Assembly (NCBI GenBank): GCA_036490215.1
Contig: DASXEH010000026.1
Location: 55,320 to 119,319, forward strand
Length of the DNA: 64,000 bases
Reading direction: 5' to 3'
Source: JASHSH01 sp036490215
GTDB lineage: Bacteria; Pseudomonadota; Alphaproteobacteria; Rhodospirillales; Magnetospirillaceae
Positions 42,321 through 52,840 of this stretch are shown here, one piece after another. The notes under the pieces are model-generated. The model had not been told where the DNA came from. It worked only from the letters and a program-made list of their open reading frames with translations, and made no database searches. A program made the position numbers and the translations under genes. Each line of letters begins with the position of its first letter. The first letter of the stretch is position 1.

Positions 42321-42712
42321 GCAAATATTGCCGTCACCAAAAAGCGGTGCCGCCCCCCGGCCGAGGGAAGCACTTCAATTCAGAGACTTACCGACTGGCA
42401 TAGGGCTTGAGTGGTTAACCGCCTCAGGGGCCCTTTACCGTGTGTACGACTGACAATGCGGACCAGTTGGACTAGCTTTGTTCCTGCTCGACGACGACGC
42501 GCCCGGCGACGATTAAATCGCCGTGAAATGGCGTATAGCAAGTTGTGCTTAAAGCAAGTTTTTGAGATACTGGCCCATTCGGTTGAGTGGCCAAAGTGCT
42601 GTGCACGGCGGAAGAAAACGCCGACTGGACCGAAGAAGGATTTTGGGGACCCGCGCGGTGGGTGTAAGCGCGGGCAGAAGTTGCAGAAGCACTTCTTTCC
42701 GATGGGTGCATA
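42321..42712. other. 392-base gap before the giant repeat gene
   Basis: No convincing gene is seen. A 100-codon open frame (42411-42713) has an Arg-rich, family-less translation with no ribosome binding site, and it ends exactly at the giant gene's start; it is treated as chance. The gap is less GC-rich than its flanks and contains the promoter candidate at 42543-42571. Confidence 0.65.
42543..42571 (+). promoter_or_regulatory. Sigma70-like promoter candidate for the giant gene
   Basis: TTGTGC, 17 bases, GATACT. The spacing is ideal but the -10 box is poor, and it lies 142 bases upstream of the start codon. Low confidence. Confidence 0.3.
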
Positions 42713-45700
42713 GTGGCTACCGATATTTCGTTCTCTTCGCCGGTTACGGTAACCGTTTCGACGTTCGATACGTTGACAACGGGAACAGGGGACGATTCTG
42801 TCATTCTCACTGCCCCGCTGTCGGGCAGTTACGTCGATCTGGGTGGCGGCGATGACTCCATCTCGCTTGCGCCGGCCGGCGGCACGCTCACCATCGTCAA
42901 CGCGCAGACCATCACCGGCGGCACCGGCGATGACATCATCACGCTGGGCGGTTCGCTCACCGGCACGGTCATCGATCTGGGCGCGGGCACCGATCGGCTT
43001 GTCGTCGGTTCGCATGGCAGCACGCTCACCGTCGTCAACATCTCGACCATTGTCGCGGGCACCGGCGACGACATCGTCACCCTCAGCGGCGGCGTAACCG
43101 GCGGACGCATCGACCTGGGCGGCGGCGGCGACTCGCTGACGCTTTCCAACAACGCTGCAGCCAACACCGTCACGCTTGCGAATGTCGACACGCTGATTGG
43201 CAGCACCGGCGACGACATCGTTACTCTCACTTCGGGCTTCAGCGGTTCCCTCGATCTCGGCGACGGCAGCGACTCGCTCACCCTGAGCGGCGGCGGCACC
43301 GTCACGATCGTCAACATCGAGACGCTGCTTGCCGGCAACGGTAACGACCTGGTTACGCTGGGAACGCAGATCACCGGCGGATTGATGGATCTGGCCGGCG
43401 GCAACGACCGGTTAACCCTGTCCGATGCCGCCCCCAACACGGTGACGGTGATCAACATCGAGACGGTGATCGGCGGCGTCAGCGACGACGTGGTCACCTT
43501 CGCGACCGGCACCGCCAATGCGACCATCGATCTCGGCTCGGGTGACGATCAGCTCGTCCTGGCCAATGCTGCGGTCAATTCGGTCACCATCCTCAATGTC
43601 GAAACGCTGCTCGGCGGCACGGGCAGCGATATCATCACCCTGGGCGGCGCCGAAACCGGTGCGGTGATCGATCTCGGCTCGGGCGATGACAAGCTGATCC
43701 TGTCGAGTGCCGGCTCGACGTTGACGATCATCAATATCGAAACGGTGATCGCCGGCACGGGCATCGATATCGTCACGCTGGGCTCGCAGGTCACGGCGGG
43801 CAAGCTCGATCTCGGTGGCGGCCTCGATCAGCTGACGTTGTTCAGCGCGTCCACCAATACGATCACCTTGGCCAATATCGAGACGGTGATCGGCGGCACC
43901 GGCAACGACATCGTTACGCTGGCGTCCGGCATCTCGAACGGCACGATCGATCTGAGCGACGGCGACGACAAACTGACGCTGTCGATCTCCGCCAACACGG
44001 TGACGGTTGCGAATATCGAGACGCTGATCGGCGCCGGCGGCGCCGACACGGTCACCGTCGGCGTCCAGGCCACCGGCGGGTTCTACGATCTCGGCCTGGG
44101 CTCCGATCGCCTCACGCTGTCGAGTGCCGGCGCCAACACGCTGACGTTGGCCAATATCGAGACGGTCACCGGCGGTGCGGTCGACGACATTCTCACGCTC
44201 TCCAATTCCGGCAACGGGTATTACAACCTCGGCCTCGGCGACGACTCGCTGACGATGTCGAACACCTCGGGCAACACCGTCACCCTGATCAGTGTGGAAA
44301 CGCTGACGGGCGGCACGGGCCTCGACTCGGTGTTCCTCGGCGCGCAGATCACCGGCGGCTTCTACGATCTCGGCTCCGGCTCCGATCGCCTGCAGCTGTC
44401 CAGCGCCGGCGCCAACACCATCAGCATCATCAATATCGAAACCGTGATCGGCGGCACGGCCAGCGATCAGGTCTTCCTGCTTGGCGCGGTGACCGGCTCG
44501 ACCATCGATCTCGGCTCGGGCGCCGATAGCCTGACCCTGGCAACCGGTCCGAACACGCTGACCGTAGCCAACGTCGAGACGATCATTGGTGGGCCCGGCG
44601 ACGACATCGTCGTCGTCAGTCCGCTGACGGTGCTGACCGGCTCGACCATCGATCTGAGCGATGGCGACGACAAGCTGGTGCTCGGCGCCGGCAGCACTGT
44701 GACGGTGTACAACGTCGAAACCCTGGTCGGCGGCGCGGGCACCGATGTGGTGACCATGGGCGCGCCGATCACCGGCGGCACGATCGATCTCGGTCTCGGC
44801 ACCGACAAGCTGGTTCTGAACGGCACCGGCGACAACACCGCCACGCTGACCAATGTCGAAACCATCGTCGCCAGCGCCGCGGACGATGTGCTCACCCTCG
44901 GCACGGCGGTGCGCGGCGGCTCGATCGACTTGGGCAGCGGCGACGACCAGATCACTCTGGCCAGTTTCAGTTCGAATACCGTCACGCTGGCCAATGTCGA
45001 GACGATCTTCGGCGGTACGAGTTCCGATGTCGTCATTCTGTCGACCTCGACCACCGGCACCGCGATCGATCTGGGCGCGGGTAACGACAAGCTAACCCTG
45101 GCCACGGGCGGCAACACCGTCACGGTCATCAATGTCGAGACACTGGTCGGCGGCGCCGGCTCGGACATCGTCACGTTGGTCACCGCGATCACCAGCGGCA
45201 CGATCGATCTCGGTTCGGGCCTGGATCAGCTGACTCTCGCCGGCAGCGCCACCAATACGCTGACCGTGTCCAATGTCGAGACGCTGATCGGCGGCACCGG
45301 CGACGACATCGTCACCCTGGGCACCGCCTTCAACGGCACGATCGATCTCAGCGACGGCGACGACAAGCTGACCCTGTCGGGCAACGCCAACACCGTCACG
45401 ATCATCAATATCGAGACGCTGGTTGCCGGCGGCAGCACCGACGTGGTCACGCTGGCGCAGCAGTTCACCGGCGGCGTCATCGATCTGGGCGGCGGCACCG
45501 ATCAGCTCACCTTGTCCAATGCCGGCAACAACACGATCACGGTTCTCAATGTCGAGACGTTGATTGCCGGCACGGCCGACGACATTGTCACCCTGGGCAC
45601 GCCGCTGCGTGGCGCCACGCTCGATCTGGGCGCCGGCGACGATCAGCTGACGTTGGCCAGCGCCGGCAATACCGTCACGCTGACCAATATCGAAACGATC

Positions 45701-48700
45701 ATCGCAGGCGGCGGCAACGATGTCGTGACGTTGACCACCGCGTTCGCCGGCACGATCGACCTCGGTTCCGGCATCGACAAGCTGACGCTCGCCAATTCGC
45801 TCAGCAACGCCGCCACGGTGGTCAATGTCGAGACGCTGATCGGCGGCACCGGCGATGACGTGATCACGCTGGGCGGCGCGATCACCAGCGGCACGATCGA
45901 CCTGGGTTCCGGCGACGACGAAGTCATTCTCGCCAATACCACGCACAACACCGTCACGGTCGCCAATGTCGAAACGCTGATCGGCGGCACCGGCAACGAC
46001 ATCGTGACGCTGTCGACGGCCTATAGCGGCACCATCGATCTCAGCGACGGCGATGACAAACTGATCATGGCCAAGGGTCCCAACACGGTGACCCTGACCA
46101 ATATCGAAACGATCGTCGGCAGCACGGGCATCGATCTGGTTACGCTCGGCTCCTCGGTCAACGGCTCGATCGATCTCGGCGCAGGCAACGACAAGCTGAT
46201 ATTGGCAGACACCGGCAATACCCTGACGGTGGTCAATGTCGAAACGCTGGTCGGTGGCCAGGGCGACGATCTGGTGACACTGACGAAGTCGATCAGCGGC
46301 ACGGTCGACCTCGGCTCGGGCGACGACCTGCTGACTCTGACCAGCCCGACCGGCAATACGCTGACACTGCTGAATATCGAAACGATCGTCGGCAGTTCAG
46401 GGTCCGATCAGATCATTCTGGGTTCGGCCTATACCGGCGTGATCGATCTCGGCGCGGGCAGCGACAAGCTGACGCTGAGCAATGCCGGCGCCACCATTAC
46501 GGTGGTCAATGTCGAGACCCTGGTCGGCGGCACGGGCGACGACATCGTTACCCTGAGCGCGGCAATCGACGGTGGCCGGATCGATCTTGGCTCCGGCAGC
46601 GACGAACTGAATCTGTTCAGCGCCGCCAAGAATACGGTCACCGTCCTCAACATCGAGACCCTGGTCGCCGGCACCGGCAGCGACATCGTCACGCTCGGCA
46701 CCCAATTCACCGGCGGTTCGGTCGATCTGAGCGACGGCGACGACAAGCTCACCCTGTTCAACGCCGCGACGAACACGATCACAGTCTACAATGTCGAGAC
46801 CATCATTGGCGGGTCGGGCAGCGACATCGTCACGCTCGGCATCGACATGACGGCCGGTATCGTCGATCTCGGCACCGGCAGCGACTCGCTCCAATTGTTC
46901 GACGCCACGGCGAATACCCTCACCATCGCCAATGTCGAGACGCTGATGGGCGGCGTCGGCGACGATACGGTATACCTGGGCGGCACCGTCACCGGCACCA
47001 TCGCCGTTGGCAACGTCGAAACGCTGATTGGCAATGTCGCCGTCAATGTCGTCACGCTGACCACGGTATCGAATAGCGGCTTCATCGATCTTGGCGGCGG
47101 CAGCGACAAGCTGACGCTGTACAGCGGCGGCAACACTCTAACCGTGTCCAATGTCGAGACGCTGATCGGCGGCACCGGCGACGACATGATCACGCTGGGC
47201 ACGCCGTTGGCCGGCGGCACGCTTGATCTCGGTTCGGGCGACGATGCGCTGATTTTGTCGGCGGGCGGCACCGTGACCGTGCTCAACGTCGAGTCGCTGG
47301 TTGGCGGCACCGGCAACGATGTCGTCACGCTGAAGGCGGCGGTGACCGGCGCGACCTTCGATCTGGGTGCGGGTAACGACAAGCTGGTCATGGCAGCCGG
47401 CGGCACCGTGACGGTTCTCAATATCGAGACCCTGATCGGCGGCACCGGCACCGACGTGGTCACCCTGGGCGCCGAAATCACCGGCGGCTCGGTCGATTTG
47501 GGCGCAGGCCTCGATCAGCTCACTCTGTCTGCCACGGGCGGCAGCAACACGGTGACGGTGGTCAATGTCGAGACGCTGGTCGCCGGCGCGGAAGACGATA
47601 CGGTCACGCTCGGCAATTCCATCAAGGGCAACATCGATCTTGGCGGCGGCGACGACACGCTGAAACTCGCCAGCACCGGCAATACGGTCACGATCAACAA
47701 CGTCGCCACCCTGGTCGGCGGCATCGGCGTCGATGTGGTGACGATGGGTTCGCCGGTGAATGGCGGCACGATCGACCTGGGCTCGGGCAACGACCAGTTG
47801 GTTCTGTCCAGCGACGGCAACAACCTACTGACCATCTTGAACGTCGAGACGCTGTTCGGTGGCACCGCCGACGATCTGGTTACGATCGCCACGCCCGTGA
47901 AGGGCGTGAAGCTCGATCTCGGCTCGGGTGACGATTCACTGACTCTATCGGCCGGCGGCACCGTCACCGTTATCAATATCGAAACGGTCCTGGGCGGAAC
48001 GGGCACCGACGTGGTCACGCTCAGTTCCGCGGCCACCGGCGCAGTCATCGATCTCGGCTCGGGCAACGACAAGCTGCAGCTGGGCAATGCGGGCAACACC
48101 GTCACGATTCTGAACGTCGAGACATTGGTGGGCGGCACCGGAATCGACATTGTCACTCTGGACCCGAATACGCCGATCACGGGCGCCAAGTTCGATCTGG
48201 GCGCCGGCGATGACATGCTGACGCTGAGCTCGGTCGGCAATACGGTCACCGTGGTCAATATCGAGACGCTGATTGCCGGTGTCGGCGACGATAACGTGAC
48301 CCTGGCCAACTCGATCAAGGGTGCCACGATCGATCTGGGCGGCGGCGATGACACGCTGCATCTGGCGTCGACCGGCAACACCGTCACGGTGCTCAACGTG
48401 GTTACCGTTCTCGGTGGCGCGGGCATCGATATCGTCACCCTGGATAATCCCTATACCGGCGGGTTGATCGATCTCGGCGCGGGCAATGACAAGCTGATCT
48501 TGTCCAGCGACGGCGCGAACAACATCACGATTTTCAACATCGAGACGCTGGTCGGCGGCACGAGCGACGACGCGATCACACTGGGTTCCGCGATCAGTTC
48601 CGGCAGGTTGGATCTGGGCGACGGCGACGACACGCTGACACTGGCCAATGTGGCGCACAATTCGCTGACCGTGATCAATATCGAAACGGTCATGGGCGGC

Positions 48701-51700
48701 ACCGGCAACGATGTCGTCACCCTGAGCGGCGTGCAGACCGGCACCTATGTCGATCTCGGCTCGGGAACCGACAAACTGATTCTGTCCAGCTCCGGCAATA
48801 TCGTGACGATCCTCAATGTCGAGACGCTGATCGGCGGCTCCATGAGCGATCAAGTCACCCTCGGTGCCGAGATCACGGGCGGCACGATCGATCTGGGCGC
48901 GGGTTCCGACCAATTGACGCTCTACACCATTGGCGGCAGCAACACCCTGACCGTCGTCAATGTGGAGACCCTGGTCGCCGGTTATGAAGACGACATCGTG
49001 ACCTTGGGCTCGTCGATCAATGGCTCGATCGATCTGGGCGGCGGCGACGACATACTGCGACTGGCCAGCACGGCGACAAATACCGTGACCGTCGCCAATG
49101 TGATGACGCTGCTTGCCGGCACCGGGAACGACATCGTCACCTTCAGCACGTCGATGACCGGCTCGATCGATCTGGGTTCGGGCAACGACAAGCTGATTCT
49201 GTCCGATCTCGGCAATATGGCGACGGTGTCGAATGTCGAGACGCTGGTAGGTGGGATCGGCGACGACCAAGTCACGCTCGGCACGGCCGCCAAAGGCATG
49301 ATCGTCGATCTGGGTTCGGGCGACGACCAACTCACCATGGGCGCGGGCGGCACCGTGACCGTGATCAATGTCGAAACCTTGATCGGTAGCACCGGCACCG
49401 ATGTGGTGACGTTGACCACCGCTTATAACGGCACCATCGATCTGAGCGACGGCAACGACAAGCTGATCCTGGCCAATGCTGCGGCCAACACGGTCACCGT
49501 GATCAATGTCGAAACCCTGGTGGGTGGCACCGGCGATGATCTGGTGACCTTAGGCTCGGCCTTCAACGGTACGATCGATCTGGGATCGGGCCAAGACCAG
49601 CTGACACTGGCCAGTGCGGCGTCCGACACCGTCACGATCATCAATATCGAGACGCTGATCGCCGGCACCGGTGACGATCATGTGGTTCTCGGCGCGGCCT
49701 TCAATGGCTCGATCGATCTCGGCGGCGGCGACGACGTTTTGGTCCTGGCCAATGCGGCGGTCAATACCGTGACCGTCGCCAATGTGATGACGCTGATCGG
49801 CGGCACCGGCAACGACATCGTCGTGCTGGCATCGCCGGTCACGGGCGAAGCGATCGATCTGGGCAAGGGTAACGACTCGCTGACTCTGTCGAGCGCCGGC
49901 GACAATACGATCACCATCTCCAATATCGAGACTTTCACCGGCAGCGCGGCCGATGACGTCGTCACCCTGGGCACCGCGCCGACTGGCGGCACCATCGATC
50001 TGGGCGGGGGCGACGATCAGCTGACCTTGCTGGTCGGCGGCACGGTGACCTTGATCAATGTCGAGACCTTGATTCCGAGCACCGGCAGCGACGTCATCAC
50101 CCTGCTGTCCACTTATAACGGGTCGATCGATCTCGGCGGGGGCCACGATAAGCTGATTCTGGCCAATTCCGCTTACAACACCGTCACCGTCTCCAATGTG
50201 CAGACGCTGATCGGCGGCACCGGCGATGATGTCGTCACCTTGGGCTCGTCATTCACGGGCACGATCGATCTGGGCTCGGGCGATGACGAGTTGGTGCTGT
50301 CCAATGGTTCGGGCCCGGTGACGATCATCAATGTCGAGACGCTGGTATCCGGCGGCGGGGATGACAACATCGCGCTGGCGACGGCCTATCAGGGCACGAT
50401 CGATCTCGGCGTCGGCCAGAACAAGCTGACCCTGTCGAACCAGTTCGGCAATTCGGTCACGTTGTTCAACGTCGAGACGGTGGTGGGCGGTTCGGCCGAC
50501 GACGTGGTGACGATGGGCTCGAACTTCAACGTCGGCTATGTCAACCTGGCCGGTGGGCAGGACGAGCTGATCCTGGCCAGCGGCTTCCCGAACACCGTCA
50601 CCATCGCCAATGTCGAGACGATCATTGCCGGTTCGGGCAACGATATCGTCACTATCGCCACATCGTTCACCGGCACCTTGGACATGGGCGCAGGTGATGA
50701 TTCGCTGACGCTGCTGGCGGGCGGCACCTTCTCGCTCGCCAATGTCGAGACGGTCATGGGCGGGACCGGCACCGATCTGATCACGTTGAAGACATCGGCG
50801 GTCAACGTGATCATCGATCTCGGTTCCGGCAACGATAGTCTGACGATGATCGGCAGCGGCAACACCGTCTCCATCATGAATGTCGAGACGGTGCTCGGTG
50901 GCAGTGGTGTCGACGTTGTCACTCTGGCCAACGCGTTCACGGGTAGCATCGACCTCAGCGCCGGCACCGACAAAGTCATGATCAATGCCGGCGGCACGAT
51001 GACCTTGACCAATGTCGAGACGGTCATCGGCGGAACCGGCACGGATGTTGTCGTGCTGACCACACCGACCTCGGGCGGACTGGTCGATCTCGGCGCGGGG
51101 GACGATCGGCTGACCCTGGCCAGCGTCGCCACCAATGCCGTCACCGTTGCCAATGTCGAAGCGATCACCGGCGGCACGGGCGCCGACACCGTGACCTTGA
51201 CCACCGATGGGAGCGCCCTGATCAATCTCGGCGCGGGCACCGACAAACTGATCATTCTCGCCGGCGGTACGGTTACGGCCGTCAATATCGAGACCATTAC
51301 GGGCGGTATCGGCGACGATATCGTCACGCTGGGCCAGCAGGTCACCGGCGGCCTGATCGATCTGAGTTCGGGCGATGACCAAGTCCAGCTGGCTGCCGCC
51401 GTGACCAACGTGATCTCGCTGGCCAATGTCGAAACCATTCTTGGCGGCGCGGGCAACGACACTGTGACGCTGACGACTGTCACCCAAGGCGCGACCGTCG
51501 ATCTCGGCGCCGGCGTCGACAAAATGATCTTCGCGCTCGGTGCAACGGCCTCGCTCTCCAATGTCGAGATCGTGGTGGGCAGCGCGGCCGCCGACGTGAT
51601 CACCGTCGACCAGGCCAAGGCGTTCGTCGGCACGGTCGATCTCGGCGCCGGCACCGACTCGTTGACCCTCAGCCCTATCGGCAACACGGCGACGCTGAGC

Positions 51701-52705
51701 AATGTCGAGACCTTTACATCGAGCGTGGGCGACGACGTTTTGACCTTCGGCTCCCTGGTTTCGGCGCGGCAGATCGATCTGGGCGACGGCGACGATAAGG
51801 TCGTTCTGGCGGCGGGCGGTACGGTCACGCTGATCAACGTCGAGACAGTCGGCGGTGGCACCGGTACCGATGTGATCATCCTTGCGAACTCCTATCTCGG
51901 CACCATCGACCTCGGATCGGGCAACGATTCTTTGACCCTGGCCGACACGGGCAATACCGCGACCATCATCAATGTCGAGACGCTGATCGGTGGGGCCAGC
52001 GACGATCTCATCGCGCTTGGCGGTTCGGGCAGTGCCGGCAAGATCGATCTTGGCGGCGGCGACGATTCGCTGACCCTGTCGCCACTTGGCGGCTCGGTCA
52101 CCATCGCGAATGTGGAAACCCTGACCGGCGGCAGCAGTAGCGATTTCGTCGTGCTGACCACGCCCTATGACGGGACGATCGACCTCGGTGCCGGCAACGA
52201 CAAGCTGAGCCTGGCCAGTACCGGTCACAACACCGTGACGATCATCAACGTCGAGACCATCGCCGCCGGAACCTTGGGCGACGTGATCGATATTTCGCCG
52301 GCATCGAAGGGTGTTGTCGTCATCGGCGCAGCCAATGGCGACACCATCTATTCCGGCTCAGGCGCCGACGTGATCTCGCTGGCATCGGGTACGGGCGACG
52401 ACGTGATCATCTATACGTCCATCAATCAGTCGGCCCATGGCGCCACGGCCGACACGATCAGCGGCTTCGCCACCAACGACAAATTGTTCTTCGAAGGTCT
52501 GCTGAACGGCGGCACAGCCAGTTTCACCGAGGGCAGCTTCACTGGCTTCACGGCGACCAACGGCAGCCACACGCAGATGTTCTTCGACACGACAACCCAT
52601 ATCCTGCACATCGACACCACAGGAACCGGTCACGAAAATATGACCATCACCTTGACCGGTGTCAGCGGCAGCAGCATCAGCGCGTCGAACTTCGTCTGGA
52701 GTTAA
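42713..52705 (+). CDS. Giant RTX-like repeat protein, probable type I secreted adhesin
   Basis: The 3330-residue product consists of an N-terminal half unit, about 68 repeats of 44-48 residues (one, at 46931-47011, cut to 27) and a C-terminal domain of about 150 residues. Each repeat has the order N-[VI]-E-T-[LIV]-x-G-G-T-G-D-D-x-V-T-L, a variable 5-8 residue turn, then IDLGSGDDKLTL, a variable turn and T-V-T-[VI]. The two GxGxD-type halves look like calcium-binding RTX turns and predict a long beta-roll. The tail has DTISGFATNDKLFFEG and ends ASNFVWS, like serralysin-type secretion ends. No signal peptide and no cysteine were seen. The only start is GTG at 42713 with a weak upstream GATGGG. 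No type I secretion genes are in the window. Highly repetitive; surface adhesion or biofilm role is inferred. Confidence 0.88.
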   Translation: MATDISFSSPVTVTVSTFDTLTTGTGDDSVILTAPLSGSYVDLGGGDDSISLAPAGGTLTIVNAQTITGGTGDDIITLGGSLTGTVIDLGAGTDRLVVGSHGSTLTVVNISTIVAGTGDDIVTLSGGVTGGRIDLGGGGDSLTLSNNAAANTVTLANVDTLIGSTGDDIVTLTSGFSGSLDLGDGSDSLTLSGGGTVTIVNIETLLAGNGNDLVTLGTQITGGLMDLAGGNDRLTLSDAAPNTVTVINIETVIGGVSDDVVTFATGTANATIDLGSGDDQLVLANAAVNSVTILNVETLLGGTGSDIITLGGAETGAVIDLGSGDDKLILSSAGSTLTIINIETVIAGTGIDIVTLGSQVTAGKLDLGGGLDQLTLFSASTNTITLANIETVIGGTGNDIVTLASGISNGTIDLSDGDDKLTLSISANTVTVANIETLIGAGGADTVTVGVQATGGFYDLGLGSDRLTLSSAGANTLTLANIETVTGGAVDDILTLSNSGNGYYNLGLGDDSLTMSNTSGNTVTLISVETLTGGTGLDSVFLGAQITGGFYDLGSGSDRLQLSSAGANTISIINIETVIGGTASDQVFLLGAVTGSTIDLGSGADSLTLATGPNTLTVANVETIIGGPGDDIVVVSPLTVLTGSTIDLSDGDDKLVLGAGSTVTVYNVETLVGGAGTDVVTMGAPITGGTIDLGLGTDKLVLNGTGDNTATLTNVETIVASAADDVLTLGTAVRGGSIDLGSGDDQITLASFSSNTVTLANVETIFGGTSSDVVILSTSTTGTAIDLGAGNDKLTLATGGNTVTVINVETLVGGAGSDIVTLVTAITSGTIDLGSGLDQLTLAGSATNTLTVSNVETLIGGTGDDIVTLGTAFNGTIDLSDGDDKLTLSGNANTVTIINIETLVAGGSTDVVTLAQQFTGGVIDLGGGTDQLTLSNAGNNTITVLNVETLIAGTADDIVTLGTPLRGATLDLGAGDDQLTLASAGNTVTLTNIETIIAGGGNDVVTLTTAFAGTIDLGSGIDKLTLANSLSNAATVVNVETLIGGTGDDVITLGGAITSGTIDLGSGDDEVILANTTHNTVTVANVETLIGGTGNDIVTLSTAYSGTIDLSDGDDKLIMAKGPNTVTLTNIETIVGSTGIDLVTLGSSVNGSIDLGAGNDKLILADTGNTLTVVNVETLVGGQGDDLVTLTKSISGTVDLGSGDDLLTLTSPTGNTLTLLNIETIVGSSGSDQIILGSAYTGVIDLGAGSDKLTLSNAGATITVVNVETLVGGTGDDIVTLSAAIDGGRIDLGSGSDELNLFSAAKNTVTVLNIETLVAGTGSDIVTLGTQFTGGSVDLSDGDDKLTLFNAATNTITVYNVETIIGGSGSDIVTLGIDMTAGIVDLGTGSDSLQLFDATANTLTIANVETLMGGVGDDTVYLGGTVTGTIAVGNVETLIGNVAVNVVTLTTVSNSGFIDLGGGSDKLTLYSGGNTLTVSNVETLIGGTGDDMITLGTPLAGGTLDLGSGDDALILSAGGTVTVLNVESLVGGTGNDVVTLKAAVTGATFDLGAGNDKLVMAAGGTVTVLNIETLIGGTGTDVVTLGAEITGGSVDLGAGLDQLTLSATGGSNTVTVVNVETLVAGAEDDTVTLGNSIKGNIDLGGGDDTLKLASTGNTVTINNVATLVGGIGVDVVTMGSPVNGGTIDLGSGNDQLVLSSDGNNLLTILNVETLFGGTADDLVTIATPVKGVKLDLGSGDDSLTLSAGGTVTVINIETVLGGTGTDVVTLSSAATGAVIDLGSGNDKLQLGNAGNTVTILNVETLVGGTGIDIVTLDPNTPITGAKFDLGAGDDMLTLSSVGNTVTVVNIETLIAGVGDDNVTLANSIKGATIDLGGGDDTLHLASTGNTVTVLNVVTVLGGAGIDIVTLDNPYTGGLIDLGAGNDKLILSSDGANNITIFNIETLVGGTSDDAITLGSAISSGRLDLGDGDDTLTLANVAHNSLTVINIETVMGGTGNDVVTLSGVQTGTYVDLGSGTDKLILSSSGNIVTILNVETLIGGSMSDQVTLGAEITGGTIDLGAGSDQLTLYTIGGSNTLTVVNVETLVAGYEDDIVTLGSSINGSIDLGGGDDILRLASTATNTVTVANVMTLLAGTGNDIVTFSTSMTGSIDLGSGNDKLILSDLGNMATVSNVETLVGGIGDDQVTLGTAAKGMIVDLGSGDDQLTMGAGGTVTVINVETLIGSTGTDVVTLTTAYNGTIDLSDGNDKLILANAAANTVTVINVETLVGGTGDDLVTLGSAFNGTIDLGSGQDQLTLASAASDTVTIINIETLIAGTGDDHVVLGAAFNGSIDLGGGDDVLVLANAAVNTVTVANVMTLIGGTGNDIVVLASPVTGEAIDLGKGNDSLTLSSAGDNTITISNIETFTGSAADDVVTLGTAPTGGTIDLGGGDDQLTLLVGGTVTLINVETLIPSTGSDVITLLSTYNGSIDLGGGHDKLILANSAYNTVTVSNVQTLIGGTGDDVVTLGSSFTGTIDLGSGDDELVLSNGSGPVTIINVETLVSGGGDDNIALATAYQGTIDLGVGQNKLTLSNQFGNSVTLFNVETVVGGSADDVVTMGSNFNVGYVNLAGGQDELILASGFPNTVTIANVETIIAGSGNDIVTIATSFTGTLDMGAGDDSLTLLAGGTFSLANVETVMGGTGTDLITLKTSAVNVIIDLGSGNDSLTMIGSGNTVSIMNVETVLGGSGVDVVTLANAFTGSIDLSAGTDKVMINAGGTMTLTNVETVIGGTGTDVVVLTTPTSGGLVDLGAGDDRLTLASVATNAVTVANVEAITGGTGADTVTLTTDGSALINLGAGTDKLIILAGGTVTAVNIETITGGIGDDIVTLGQQVTGGLIDLSSGDDQVQLAAAVTNVISLANVETILGGAGNDTVTLTTVTQGATVDLGAGVDKMIFALGATASLSNVEIVVGSAAADVITVDQAKAFVGTVDLGAGTDSLTLSPIGNTATLSNVETFTSSVGDDVLTFGSLVSARQIDLGDGDDKVVLAAGGTVTLINVETVGGGTGTDVIILANSYLGTIDLGSGNDSLTLADTGNTATIINVETLIGGASDDLIALGGSGSAGKIDLGGGDDSLTLSPLGGSVTIANVETLTGGSSSDFVVLTTPYDGTIDLGAGNDKLSLASTGHNTVTIINVETIAAGTLGDVIDISPASKGVVVIGAANGDTIYSGSGADVISLASGTGDDVIIYTSINQSAHGATADTISGFATNDKLFFEGLLNGGTASFTEGSFTGFTATNGSHTQMFFDTTTHILHIDTTGTGHENMTITLTGVSGSSISASNFVWS
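42899..52246 (+). repeat. About 68 tandem units of ~138 bp coding the RTX-like repeats
   Basis: Units were counted by eye from each N-x-x-T start; 9348 bases divided by 68 gives about 137 bases each, with lengths of 132-144 except one of 81. DNA identity between units is moderate, so most have drifted, with the GGCGGCACCGGC stretch and the AATGTCGAGACGCTG stretch the best kept. Confidence 0.88.
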
Positions 52706-52840
52706 CTCTTCCAGGCACCCTTCCAATGGGCGCTGGTCTGCCACTCCCGTATCGATCTGGATTCTCGCCCGTCCCTGCGCCATAGTCTTTGCCGCCCGCG
52801 CAAACCTTTGCGGGCCAAAGACGCATAAGGGAGCAAACGG

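Noticed and set aside
42411..42713. 100-codon open frame before the giant gene
   Set aside because: Arg-rich translation without homology look, no ribosome binding site, and it ends on the giant gene's start codon by chance overlap.
42829..52228. Very long open frames on the minus strand across the giant repeat gene (for example 50249-52228, 659 codons)
   Set aside because: They are antisense shadows of a coding repeat: the repeat length is a multiple of three, so an open antisense frame stays open. Their translations are low-complexity and have no start signals.
42899..52246. Tandem array as a possible CRISPR
   Set aside because: The units are about 138 bp, vary in sequence throughout, keep one reading frame and have no short constant repeat with unique spacers; they encode protein.
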